The notes under the pieces are model-generated. The model did no database searches. It was not told the origin of the DNA and saw only the letters and a list, made by a program, of their open reading frames with translations. A stretch of DNA of 64,000 nt, taken from Saccharina japonica (lineage: Eukaryota > Sar > Phaeophyceae > Laminariales > Laminariaceae). Below, piece after piece: positions 49,004 to 61,300 of this stretch. Where the stretch lies: contig MEHQ01000010.1 in NCBI GenBank assembly GCA_008828725.1, positions 322,271 through 386,270 of the forward strand, read 5' to 3'. The position numbers and the translations under genes are program-made. How positions within the stretch are numbered: the first letter of the stretch is position 1; each line of letters starts with the position of its first letter.

Positions 49004-50880
49004 ATAGGATCAACGGTACACACAAAAACCAATACATTTATCGAATTTTTACTAACACTATTTGGTCCTATTTGCTATGGTCCTTCGTAATTCGTAATAG
49101 TGATCACGCCTTCACTTGATTAAAGCACGATTTTTCGTACAATGCCATTAGCCAGAAAACAGTATACCGAGGTATTTTAAGACATTTGACGGTATGTACA
49201 GGGGGAATCCGCCACAGGAAGCACCGTACATCGGCAGCACGCAGCGACCGAGGCCACCACTTTACAATTGTTAAAGCCAACTTCAGTAGATAGGAGTCGG
49301 TGTACCCTATGGTTTGCTGCGCCTTGAGCTGTCAATGTAAGGTGCCTCGGATTTTCCGTATACTATACATATATGCAGTAAAATGGCGCGAAATATTCCC
49401 GGTATACCGTTTGGTGTCCAATTGTATGTCTGACCGCGAATCTGACGGACATACTTGTAGTTGGACTGTCCGTTATAGAGGACCCCAGTAACCTGGAGAA
49501 TAGATCCATCCATCCATCCACGCATTGGACACGCATATACCTTATGAACAACGTTCGTATGCACCAGTCCCAGGAGGCCGCAAAGGAACCCCCTATGCTC
49601 TACAGCGTTGCCTCCGGTATGCGTCAAGTTCTGGCACACAGTACCATAGCAATCAACGCACAACGACATAAAAAAATGGCGACATCCCATTGGCTTGTGT
49701 GTGGTATGCATGGCTCTTCCTGTGGATAGACTTTCTTTTTCTTTTTCTGTGTCGCCATCCCCCCCCGTCTACCTACCGGCGGTTATGTAAGTCTGCGAGT
49801 TACTATCTGCTTGCGTATTCTCTTGTATATTATCTCGTGTTGTCGCGCTTCCCCGCCTGTCTCCTTTTCTTAGTTTTCTCCTTTTTACCGTTTGGATTGA
49901 TTTCGTAATCTCTGGCTCGAGGTGTACAGTGCGCTACAGTTACGAATCAATGATGTGTCGTATCGTACTGCTTTGTACTTCGCACGTAATAGTAAGATAA
50001 TATAGCTGTCGCTAGGAACTCGCGCAGCAGGATATTAGTAACTGTCGTCAGCTTGTGTGCATTGTTGGGGGAAACATCAGGAAAAAACGTCAACGACGTG
50101 CCCCGAGAACCCCCTCTGCCCTCTCTTCAGGCGGTACACGTGCATGATGGCGCAGACTAGGATCACGGGTTCGAAACCGTGTTGACCACGATTTTTTCGC
50201 CGTTAGAGTTGCAGTACGTTTACTATAGAGGTAAAGAAAAACTGGATATTCACACCACTTGTACGTGTAGGGTAACTGGTAGTACACACGCTTATCCTCA
50301 CGAGGGTTATGGTTTCGAGACCCGTCTACGACTGAAAATTCCTTTTTTTAATGTGAGAGTGCAACGAATTAGACAGAAAAAATTATGAGAATATGTTGGA
50401 TAACCACGTAGTAGACAAATAAATTCTGAGAATTTGATGAAAAGTGCCGACGGAAAAGTGCAGACAGATTCAACTGTTTAATCAAGTAAAAAAACGGTCG
50501 ACGCTTTCTCGCAAGGGGTCCCTATCACGAGAGACTTCGTCAAAATTAGAAACTCGCATTCGCTCGTAATTATTTTTCCCTGGGGTATTACTCCACTCCA
50601 AAGGTGTTGAATGGAGGCTATCTTCTTCATTCTTTCCATCCCATTTATTATCTTCGCACTTCTGTCTTTCTCCCTCCCTCCCTAGTCGTAACTCAGATCC
50701 GGGGTCACAAAGTAGTCTCCTCTCCCTCCTCCCCCACTACGGTTCTTGCCTTGATTTTTATCGCGCAGAGGGTTCAGCCTTCCCAACGATCGTCGATCTT
50801 CATCGAATTTTGCTAACTCACGCTCTCGCGCTTTCCGCTAGTCGAGATCTTTTTTGCGGAGAAAAAGTCCCTATGAGCAT

Positions 50881-50956
50881 GCACTCGGGGGGGCTCGAAC
50901 TCACGATCTTGACATTAACAATCTTCGTGGTTACCTGCTAGCCCACCGGGGTGACC
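50881..50956 (-). other. tRNA-like sequence (pseudogene or SINE head)
   Basis: On the minus strand a roughly 72-base segment has a D-arm-like GTGG..CCAC stem around GCTAGCAGG (A-box-like), a loop containing TTGTTAA (as in tRNA-Asn GTT), and a B-box-like GAGTTCGAGCCCC. The acceptor pairs at 5 of 7 positions and the T stem at 3 of 5, so a functional tRNA is unlikely. Two further B-box-like sites (GGGTTCGAAACC near 50169 and GGTTTCGAGACC near 50311, plus strand) lie close by. Confidence 0.3.
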
Positions 50957-52379
50957 GGTAGACTTGTGATATGATATACCAGGGTAATATGTTATGATAT
51001 ATTTTTATCACCACGGACTACATTTTAGGCAATACGAACCCCAAAAGCGAACAGTCCCTTCACCTTCATAATAGCAGGTAAAATCCAAGAACTTAAATCC
51101 CCTAGCATCGCAACAAGCACGTAACCACGCTACGATGAACATGACGTGCGTCCACATCAATGCACACGTCTGCTTTTGGCAGTTGGACTTTGACAATATC
51201 TCGATCTTAATATTTGTTGAGAAGCACGCCGATTTGGAACTCGGCATTGGTATTGTCGACATCGTCGTCGAAGAGTACTGCTTGAGTAGTAGTGAATGCG
51301 AAAAGCATTTCGGGAGCGATGAAACTATCGGCACGTAGACATACGCATATGATACCAGGGTACAGGGTGTGAAAAAAGGTAGACGTGGAGGCGAAAATGG
51401 TTAAAAAGTCAAATGATAAATTATAACTGCTTTGTGCCTCGTCCCTTTGCGCATGTTGATCCGTCTCCGACCTGCTTGTCCCCCCGCTCACTACTCGTAC
51501 GCTCCGCCAGATCCCTTGCTCGAGGCTTTTCATTGGTCATCCATGTCCATACACACGCTGCACTAATATCACAATGCCATGTCCTCCCCACACACATCGA
51601 TGCTGTCCTTGATAGAGCGTTGAGCGCTCGAACAACAGGTGCATGGAACTACGCAAGCAAAATCATACCCACAGCAGCAACAACAACTAAAAAACAGGTC
51701 GGCAAGTCACACATCAACGCTGCTCTCCAGAGAAATTCGTCCACATTGGGGAACCGCACGTGAACAGATGGCGACAAATGTACCGCTTAGTTTTGCGATA
51801 CATGGGCGAGAAATTCTGCGTCCCGACGCAATTACAGATTCCACCAACATCAATACGTGCACCACAACCCATCAACGCCCGGCCGGACATGATGGTCATG
51901 ATGGTCCGGTCCTTTCGTACTCCAGCAGTCACACAAAAAGCCGCTGTACACGACAGGAAGAGAAGACAGGAGGCTGGCGAGGCTCAAATGTTTGGCAAGC
52001 AAATCGACGACACTGCGAGACGAGGGGCTAAATAAACCCTTCCCCCCCCAAGAGTGCCCAGCGATGTCGCTCAACGCACCGCACGAAGCGACAATCACTC
52101 CACGCACTGCGCTAACCAATCCAGGCTGTCTCGTAGCGATGCAACCTTTAGCCACACGTTCGAATATATCACAATGTACCCAAGCACCAAAGCCCGCGAA
52201 AAAGCTTTTAGCCCCGTGAAGACATAAAACTCTATATAAAAAATCCCGCAGCGCCCGATCTCTTTTTTGCTCCCGCGGGACGCTGCCTGCCCACCCAGCA
52301 GGCAGAGCGCGTGCACACAACGGCAACCGCATCAAGCGCTTCTGCTTGTGACTAGTGACTCGTGACTGGTGATGATCCA

Positions 52380-55300
52380 TCACAGCTGCCGCTTGACCTC
52401 GTCGAGCTTGTAGCACTGCAGCACGTCTCCCTCTTTGAAGTCGTTGAAGTCTTCCAAGGCGACACCGCACTCCTTCAGGCGTAAACGGCGCAAACAAAGC
52501 AAGGGCAAGGGTTGTGTGAAGTTAAGGGTACGGATAAGGGTAAGGCGAATGTTTTCAACATGCGATTGTTGTACTGTTGCAGAGGGTGTCACGTCTAACC
52601 GACTAAGCCGACTGCAGTGACGCAAAGATAGGAGGGGCTCACAGCACCTCAGACAACACAGACAACACACCAGTGTACATACACAATACCAGTGTATACA
52701 ACACATAGCCACAGTCAACCATCCCGTTCTCCGAAATACTATACTAGTGTGGAAAAAAACGCAAAGAGGCAGCCGACCGCAGCATACAGAGCGCAACACA
52801 CGAGGTATTGAGAATAGCCGTGAACCCGCCTTGGGCTCCTCGGTGCGAAGTGTCGCACAATCTGCCTCGGTAATATTGACCGTTCAGCAGCGCATACACA
52901 ACACCCACCGCACACAGGGCGATTGAACGCCCTTCCCATCACTGCAACAGCCAAAGTATACCATGCATCATGCATAGTGCCACCGGGCCAACCCCTCACA
53001 ACCCAGGACCATAAATACCCCCTCCCTCAGTAGGATAGCATTAGTATTGCCTTGACATGACAACATCGTGGCAATATCACCATCTTACCTTGTCCTTGGT
53101 GACCTCGCTAACCCTATCCTTGTGACGCCTGATCGAGGCCGCCTTGCCGCCTTCCGCCACAACTACATCGTCGCGTAACACTCGGAAAAGGTGCGTGCGG
53201 CTCAGCTTTCCGGAGGAGACGGTGAGGCCAGCAACCATGACGCTTTCCTTATTCCTGCCCGTCGTTTCGAACACCTGGAGCACCACATCACCACATCAAC
53301 ATACCACACAACAGCAGCACAACAGCAGCGCAAAGGCGAAAACGTTAGCAGTGCAGTTAGACGTGTACCCTGCCAAAGTCTATCGACACATCAGAATATC
53401 TGTATGTGTGCCTCCGAACGTGAATTAGCATCCAGCAGCAACAAGACCTCCTTTCTCGAATAAAACGAGCGATGATAGGCGTCGCACGAAGGGTATATAT
53501 TGCTCTATGTATACACGTATAGGGGCAACAGCTACTGTAAGTAAGCGCCAGGGTGTGGATTTGTGAAGGGAAATTAATTAGATACTTAGTCGTTTCTTTT
53601 GTTCAAGTACAAAAGCAGAGTGTACAACGACAGCCCGATCTGCTATTAAATAAGGCATTCCCTCCCTCCCTTCCACGATGGCCGCCTTCAGCTCCACCTG
53701 GGGTCGGCAATGAACAAAACTATGATGCCGTTTCAACCCTGTGAGCGCGGTATCAAAGGCCGCGGTAGCATTGCAACATATAACATTACTCATACAGCAG
53801 TACTAAAAAACAGTAATAGCATTACAACACAACCCTACTGTACTGTACAGTATACCAGTTACCTGGTACTATTCCAAGTAGCAACATACCTGGTACCAGG
53901 TAAGAGCGACACTATGGCTATACTATGAATAAGAGCGACACTATGGCGGCTACAGAGCAATCATATACTTCACTATATAAAAGCGCACAAGACACTAACC
54001 TGCAGAGTTTTCGCTTCGCCGAGGATAGTCTCCTTCATCTCCACCTTTAGGAACTCCGACATCACCGTCTTCACGTCGTCCAGGAACCTGTAGATCACGT
54101 CGTGGCTGTAGATCTGCACCCCTTCCTTCTGGGCCATCGCCTGCCGAGGACGTTCGTTGCCCATTGGGTGAATCGACAGTTACAATAGCCAGAACATGCA
54201 CCCCTCAAAAAAAACACCAACCCAATCTAACACTCTAAATAACATAAGATGATTGACGGCACTACTTTCCTTTGACGCGTCACAGCCGTCAAGAACAGAC
54301 GTCAAGTATATCCCCACACTGACACAATATGGTGTATTTAGCCTCAAGAGGCCTTGACCGGTCAAGCTAGACCACCAACGGACATATTTGCAACACACTA
54401 ACGGTAGTAGTACGTTAAGCTAGAATAGGCCTTGGCTGGTCAAATCTAATACCTGGTACTACTACTGCAGAGCGCCAACCGACCTATTTGTAACGCGCGG
54501 CAATGGAACACGACATACAATGACGTCAAACCTCTATTGCCCATTCCCGCCCTCTTATCTCCGTAGCGATATACTAACACTAGTAATAATAGTAATGGGA
54601 ATAGTCCCTACTCGTATAACTAGCTGTGGTAGGTATTTGTGCAGTGTCGATGATGGCTCACCTTCACTTCGGGCGGCACGTTTCCGACGTTAAAGGCGAA
54701 GATGGGTGCCTCCGCAAGGCTGGCCGCCTCGACATCGGACTGCGTCACCGCCCCCAGGTCTGCTCTGACCAGCGTCAGCTCGACCTCCTCCTGCGGGACC
54801 TCAGTGATAACCTGTCCGAAATAATTGCCGCACAAGGAGCGGGTTTCAAAAAGAGGCATGCTACTAGCAGCACTCACAGCAACTACGTGCTCTTTATCGG
54901 TTCCAAAGTTGAGTAGCTCTATACATCGCCCCCCCAAAAAATTCTGAGAAAGTGGTAGGATGAACAACATGAGGTACCAACATCATCAACACTAACCATG
55001 GGCTAGGTATGTATCTGGAACGAATATCTGGTAACGAATACCGGGTAAAATGGTAAAACACCATGGGATACCAAATAAGGTGGCCATTTCCTCACAGGAG
55101 GAGCCCCGTCATAAACATGCCTCACAAACATACCTCACAAACATACGTCATACACGTACACATACTTACATACCAGGTAGCAGGTAGGTAGTTAGAAAAC
55201 TATGGCCTCAGAAGGAACCGCCTTTCGGCACACTTCAGCACGTACTGGTATATTGGTAGCTCCATGGCACAGTTATTATGGGCATTGCTCTATTGTTCCA

Positions 55301-58300
55301 TTAGAACAGTGCAGCTATCGCCATCACCATCACCATCACCATCACACCATCACCCTAAACCGAAGAAGGTGCCGGCTGTTTCTTTCGAGCTAAACAGTCA
55401 TGCAGGCTGGGCAAGCAAGAGTGACCCACGTCCAACAGAATACCCTACACTAAGGGCCATACCCTGAGCGTCACGAGGTTGAAGCATAGAGCACAGGAGC
55501 ATACTAGGTAGCAACTACTGTACATGTGAAGGGCGCTGACATGGGCTGCCATGCACCCAAGTTAGCGTGAGAGTAAACACAGCCAATGGCAATGCATCGC
55601 GCCTTTCACATTGATTATCTAGTCATAGTGTCGACGGGCGCAAGACTATATCCTGTTCCCATCGTCTTCTCACTGGCATTTCTGATCACAGGGGGGGAAG
55701 CACGATTCATAACCAGAGCCAAGTACGGCTTACAAACATACGGGGGATATACTCGTACATGATTTTCGGTCCATTGTGGGTGATTGTTCTCATTGTTCTC
55801 ATTATTAGTGCCAAATTCACGCACTTTCGCCAACCAAATAAGCACGCAAACAAGTATATAGCGAAAAACACAAATCGTCGCCATCGATCACGCACCTGAG
55901 ACATTGCCTCGAGCATCCCGAACCCCTGCGCCTTGAAAATTGCGAAGCACTTCGCGGGTCCTTCGTCCTTGTCGTCGTCCTGCACCTCCGCCCTTTTGAT
56001 GGCCTCCTCCGCCTCCTTCATGGCCTTGCTGGCCCACTCTTCCGCCACTTTAGCGGCTGCCTTCGACGAGTCGTCGCGCCTCGACTTCATTGTCCGCTGT
56101 CCGTATGGTGGTCATCATTATTATTACAGTAGGAGAGGATGAGAGTCGGTTAATTTTGTGATTTTGACGGCGCAAAAAACAAACAGGGACCCCCTTAGAG
56201 TTAGCTTTTGAAGACGATTTTATGTCCGCCGACCTACTACTATTCCATCCATACTTACATCCATCCATAAAATTGTACAAAATTTCAAGCAACAAATGGA
56301 ATTGATTGATCGGGCTCATGCTCTACCCCAGCAACCTCTTGTAGAGCGAATAGTGCACGTAGCTAAAACAAAACGTAAAATTGGTACCAGGTATGCAGTA
56401 GACTACATGAACAGCATACTTCACGGACTTCACTAGGCGATGAGAGTAGACGTATCGTACCGTACAAGGAAGTAGACTACGCGCATTACAGTGCTGAAAA
56501 ATGATAGCTAATACGGCAAAACGTATAAAACGGTACACTACTGGATGGTGATGAGCTCACCACAGCCTCTCTTGATTCGTAGAGCGCCTTTTCTCGTCTT
56601 CTGATGGCTGCTTGCGCCTTGTCTTTGAGTCGCTTCACAGCTTGCTCACTCAACCGCTTGTCACCCAGAGTCTCCGCCTGACAGCACGTCCGTCAAAACA
56701 GTAACACCCGATATAGCGGTTACAAAGGGTACACTATAGGCAACACACAACTACCCGAGGGGAAAAAAAGTCGTCTTGCAAATAAATTATTAAAAAAAAA
56801 AAACAGTCAAGCTCGTACAGCAGAAACACTTGCGGAAAACTATGCACGGTAGAGCAAAGGCAGAGGCAATAATGGGAGCAACTCCTGAACAGAAGAACAT
56901 AATGGTGCAGTGGCATCAGAACGACAGCGATGACGGCGACAGAGTAGATGCAAAAACCAACAGGGTTGGCGGCACGCAAGTCATGATGGAGGGTTGTGCT
57001 AGCCGACGGCTCCAGCCTGCCAGCACCCACTAGGTATTACACCTCAGTACCCGATACTAAAACGCCAACCAAAAGTTGGTGCAACACCTTGTTCGATCCC
57101 TTGGGTTGGAGTGGACTAGTGTGGATAGTGTGGACTAGTCAGACGGTGCGGTCAGTCGTGCGCAATGATACAAAACACCTTCGCGTTCGAAATTGATGTA
57201 TTATATGTACGTGGAATTAGGCGACACTGAGATTTTACGATCACTTACAACGCAAAAAAGTGGCATGCATCATTACTATTGGTAGTGGTAGTAACAAGGA
57301 CTCGCCCCTATTTGAAACAGCACATATAGAGAGAGCCCACCGCCATGGAACGCCATCGTACCTTACAACCATCGGCACAGCATTGCCTCGCCAGTACGGT
57401 AGAGCCCAGCCACTTTCCTTAATTAGCCCTGCCACTTTCTACTTCATTCTGCACGATCGAGCAGTACGATCGCCGATACAACGTCTCTGATCCTGGTTGT
57501 GTTAACACATAAATGCGTATGTACAATGCTCCCGACATAGTGCTATATTACAGTAGGGGGTGTATACCATTTAAAAACTATTTTATACTACTGTAGTTCA
57601 TACTATTTACGATTAGGCGATCAATAGGCTCGTGTTCTCACCTGCTCATCGAGCTTCTTCAAGTCCAGCTGCTTCTTTCGCTCGGCTACGATAGCGCGCG
57701 CTTCGGACTCCGACTGCACCACCAACATCTCATCCCCCATCCGAGGTAGCCCTGTCACCATAGTCAACATGACAACAAAACAACCATCAGCGGGCGAGCA
57801 GAGTGGTCGTCAGAACTGGGAGCATTCCGAAAATTCGTAAAGGGATTTTGATTCGTGAGGTGCATACTCGTAGGTTACTTCACTTCAAAACGGTACCAAC
57901 ACAACAGTTAGCCGCTGTCGAAACTAAAAAGTCAGATGCTGTCAACAGAAAAAAAATAAACCTCTACCGTGCCGACACGCATGGCTGCGGACGAAACAGG
58001 GAAGCCACATATCGTACACAAAGATTAATGAACGAAAAAGTCGCATACTGGGAATGTCAAACGCCTGCATGTGGCTCCACGAACTTTCTGACAACCATTG
58101 CATTTCCCGCACGCAGAAACGTCTAGCAGGTATATAGCAGTCAAAGGCAAGGAAGGGATTGACGGGGTCGGTTTTGTTTCGCTTCCACGATCGTTGCGTT
58201 GTAAAAATCGGGCCTTGCACGCACACTTCTTGCGCCGGCAGACATACGCCTTCTGATTGGGTCCCACTATTAAAATGACTACTCATAATTAATGTGGGGC

Positions 58301-61300
58301 CATTTTCGCAACAATGAAAGGGCGAAGAAGACACAAGGTTAATGCCGCTTGGACCAACTATAGAAAGACTGGAAGCTGATTGGTCACCTTTCATTCCCAC
58401 GATGCGAACGGGTTGCGCCGCGTACGCGTCCCGCAGCGTTTTCCCGCAGCTGGTCATCAACCTGCCCATTGCGCACACCGAGCACCACGAGACATAACAG
58501 TATGTAAGGCAGTGTCATCATCGCCGTGCTTCTTTCATAGAGGAGGTGGGGCACCCGCGACGTATGATAACCACGCTTGGAATATACTCTATTAATAGAC
58601 CAGGGAAATCCTCTTAGTACGGTAAGGGAGGTCGGGACAACAACGAGCAAAAGGAGCACCAAACACGCTCACAACAGAAAAACTAAAGCGAGCACACCTA
58701 CGGGACACACGGCTAGAAAAAGCGCCCGGCTGTTGGCGCCCAGACCTTCGCTTCACTATTTTGCTTCGATCCCGTAACGGCCAGTCGTGCCTGAACGCCA
58801 CTGCCACTGCCGCTGCCTCACGCATCCAGTGTCCAAAATGAATACCCTTGAATCGGTCAGGATAATCGCGGCATAACAAGGTACGCGTAGGGTACGCTCC
58901 TCCCTCCCTCCCGCCCCTCCTCCTCTCGAGGTATATCAGTGTCTCTAATACGCCCTTCCTACTCCCTTCTCCCTCCCGAGGTTCAGCAGTACCGGTACTT
59001 CTCATACGCCCCTCCCTCCCTCCCTCCCTCCCTCCCCCCTCCCTCCTCCTCCCTCTGGGTAACAGCTACGAGGGTTCTATGAAACCAACCACCTCGCCGA
59101 CCGACTCCCTTTTCCCTTTTCTGCGGAGGCAGTCGAACCGAGTGGACAATCGGAGTCTGGTCTCACATGCGCACTTTGCCGTACTCTGTCCCGGCGACGA
59201 CCACGTCTCTCGGTTTCAGCCTGCCCCATGTGACCAGGATATCGGCCACAGCCCCCTTCCCCCGCACCACCGCGCTGTCTATTACAACTCCCTCAGCAGC
59301 TACCTGCCAGACAAAACCAAGAAGAAGAAAAAACATCCGGCAAGGCAAGGGGGGCACAGAAAAGTCAGTAAATGGTGCGTATGAGGAAGGGAGGCAAGGG
59401 TGTGACTATGACAAAGACTACGTATGGCTATTTGCTATGTATATGACTATGACGGTGACGTGGTAAGTAAATTGAGGGCGGCATACATTGTGCTTATCGC
59501 TTATCGATGTCTTACGTGAATGTCACCAGTCGGAATGCGCCTCGTTTCTCGTGTCTCGCCCCCAACATGCTGCGCTGGTTACCGCTGGTTACCGCTGGTT
59601 ACCGTTGGTTACCGCTTGCTTCCTTTGGTTACCGCTAAAGTAGTTACCGCCGGTTACAGCTGGACACTTCAATCTCCGGGGCTGTAGGCTGTTGGTCCCA
59701 ATGTCGGCAAATATGCTACATTAGCAGACCGCGGTTTTTACCCCCTTCACTGACCGCCGCACTGAAGTACACTAAAAGCAGTATAAGTAAGGAAAACAAA
59801 CGCCCCCACCAGCCCAAAAAATGGCCGGTCTCTTCTTAGCATCAACAACTGCATCAACCATAGCATATTTGATAGCACAGCATCTTCGATTGTCCACAAT
59901 CGACAATCGTTCTCGGCAATCGCGTGACGGGGGCACAGGCCAACACTGAGCGGGCACAGGCGAACACTTGAGCTTTCTGGTCTCCCTCACGATGGCTCTA
60001 AATGTATTGCGCTATTGATAGTTGTACACGTATGATAGGGTCTTTTCAGAGCACTGGTGCGGCACAAGCAAGCGGTTTCACGGACTACTACTACCGTGGT
60101 GCAAGGGAGTGGTTTAATCCTTTTACTACTGGAAATAGTATGATACACTAAATCCAAGTAGTTTGTCCCCAAAAACGTGGCTGCGGTTCTAAAAGAGAGT
60201 GGGTTGACGCAACACTGCTGTGGTACTCGCATGCACAAGGAAGCCGTGTCGGCTCGACCAAAACTTACCTCGCCGTCTGCTCGGAGCTCCAATACCTCCG
60301 CTTGAAGGACTAAGGTCTCCAACAAATCGTCCATGCCCTCCTGCGTCACGGCGGACACCTGGTACAAAAAAAACGCCAAAACAAAATGGACCGAAACCAC
60401 AAAAACAGATTGGTCAAGACTGCCATGGGCGCCATAAGGGCCGTGCAGGAAAAAACTGCCGGAAAAAACAGACCATTAACACGGCAGTAGTTTGTCCAGC
60501 TGCATCTCCACCGATGGGCAGCGCTACATTTCGCTGAGCCCCGTTGCAGAAGCAATGTAAACATCAGCAGTACGAACTGCGGTACGTATAATCCTTAGGC
60601 TAGGGCACAGTAGTGGCAATAGCGTCTGGCGGTATTCATAGTAAACATAACAGGCACAGCACACCAACTGGCCCTTCAAATCTATAGAGCAACACCGCAC
60701 AACTCCAACGCCATCGAAATAAGGAGGTACACAAAATAAACTGTTCCTACACGCACACAAAACACCACAGCAGTGTACCTAAACAACGGAAAAGATCAGT
60801 CAAGCTACGACTGCTTGTCAATATATCAATAGCACCAAGATCAGCGTGTTTGCACGATGTATAGGTCTTTTATGCAGCAATAGGCGGCACTGGAGTTTGG
60901 CAAGTCCTGCCTCACCGGCACTATCGGCACTTCCCCCCCGTACCCCTCCGTGATGATTTCGTGTTCCAGCAGCTGCCGAGATATGGTTTCGACCGCCTTG
61001 CTCGCGTCCACACCATAGCGATCGATCTGCGTCAACACATCAACACATCAACACATCAACAAAGACAAGCCAAGGTAGACGAGCATAGGAAGAAAAGCGG
61101 GTAAGTCGCGCGTCTCCGGAAAAAGCAACAGGGTTCGACTTCAATGCCACGAGAGCGCATCAGCACATACTAGAAATACAGCTACAGCTCTAGCTCTAGC
61201 TCCAGCTGTAGCTCGAGCTAGAGCTAATGCAGTAGTGACAGTCGAAGTCACAGTTACGGCACAGCTTAAAGTAAGGCAGACGATATGCCAAAATGCGTGT

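Larger units (their letters stand above)
47543..52379. other. Gene-poor convergent spacer, 4.8 kb
   Basis: This is the longest stretch without a supported gene. It must contain the 3' UTR of the large unknown gene and that of IF-2. Overlapping ORFs of up to about 215 codons on the minus strand near 52 kb partly shadow the last IF-2 exon. It contains a C/CT/GT microsatellite (48283-48327), three tandem TAAACACTAG units (48968-49003), a duplicated CGTTGCTGCGTG block near 48700-48775, and tRNA-like sequences (50.1-50.95 kb). No gene can be supported. Confidence 0.6.

Noticed and set aside
49307-49711. 134-codon minus-strand ORF in the gene-poor spacer
   Set aside because: It has no recognisable domain, no flanking splice-linked exons and Cys/His/Gly-rich random composition.
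51850-52497. 215-codon minus-strand ORF
   Set aside because: It overlaps the last IF-2 exon in another frame and the IF-2 3' UTR. There are no domain features and the start lies inside an intron.
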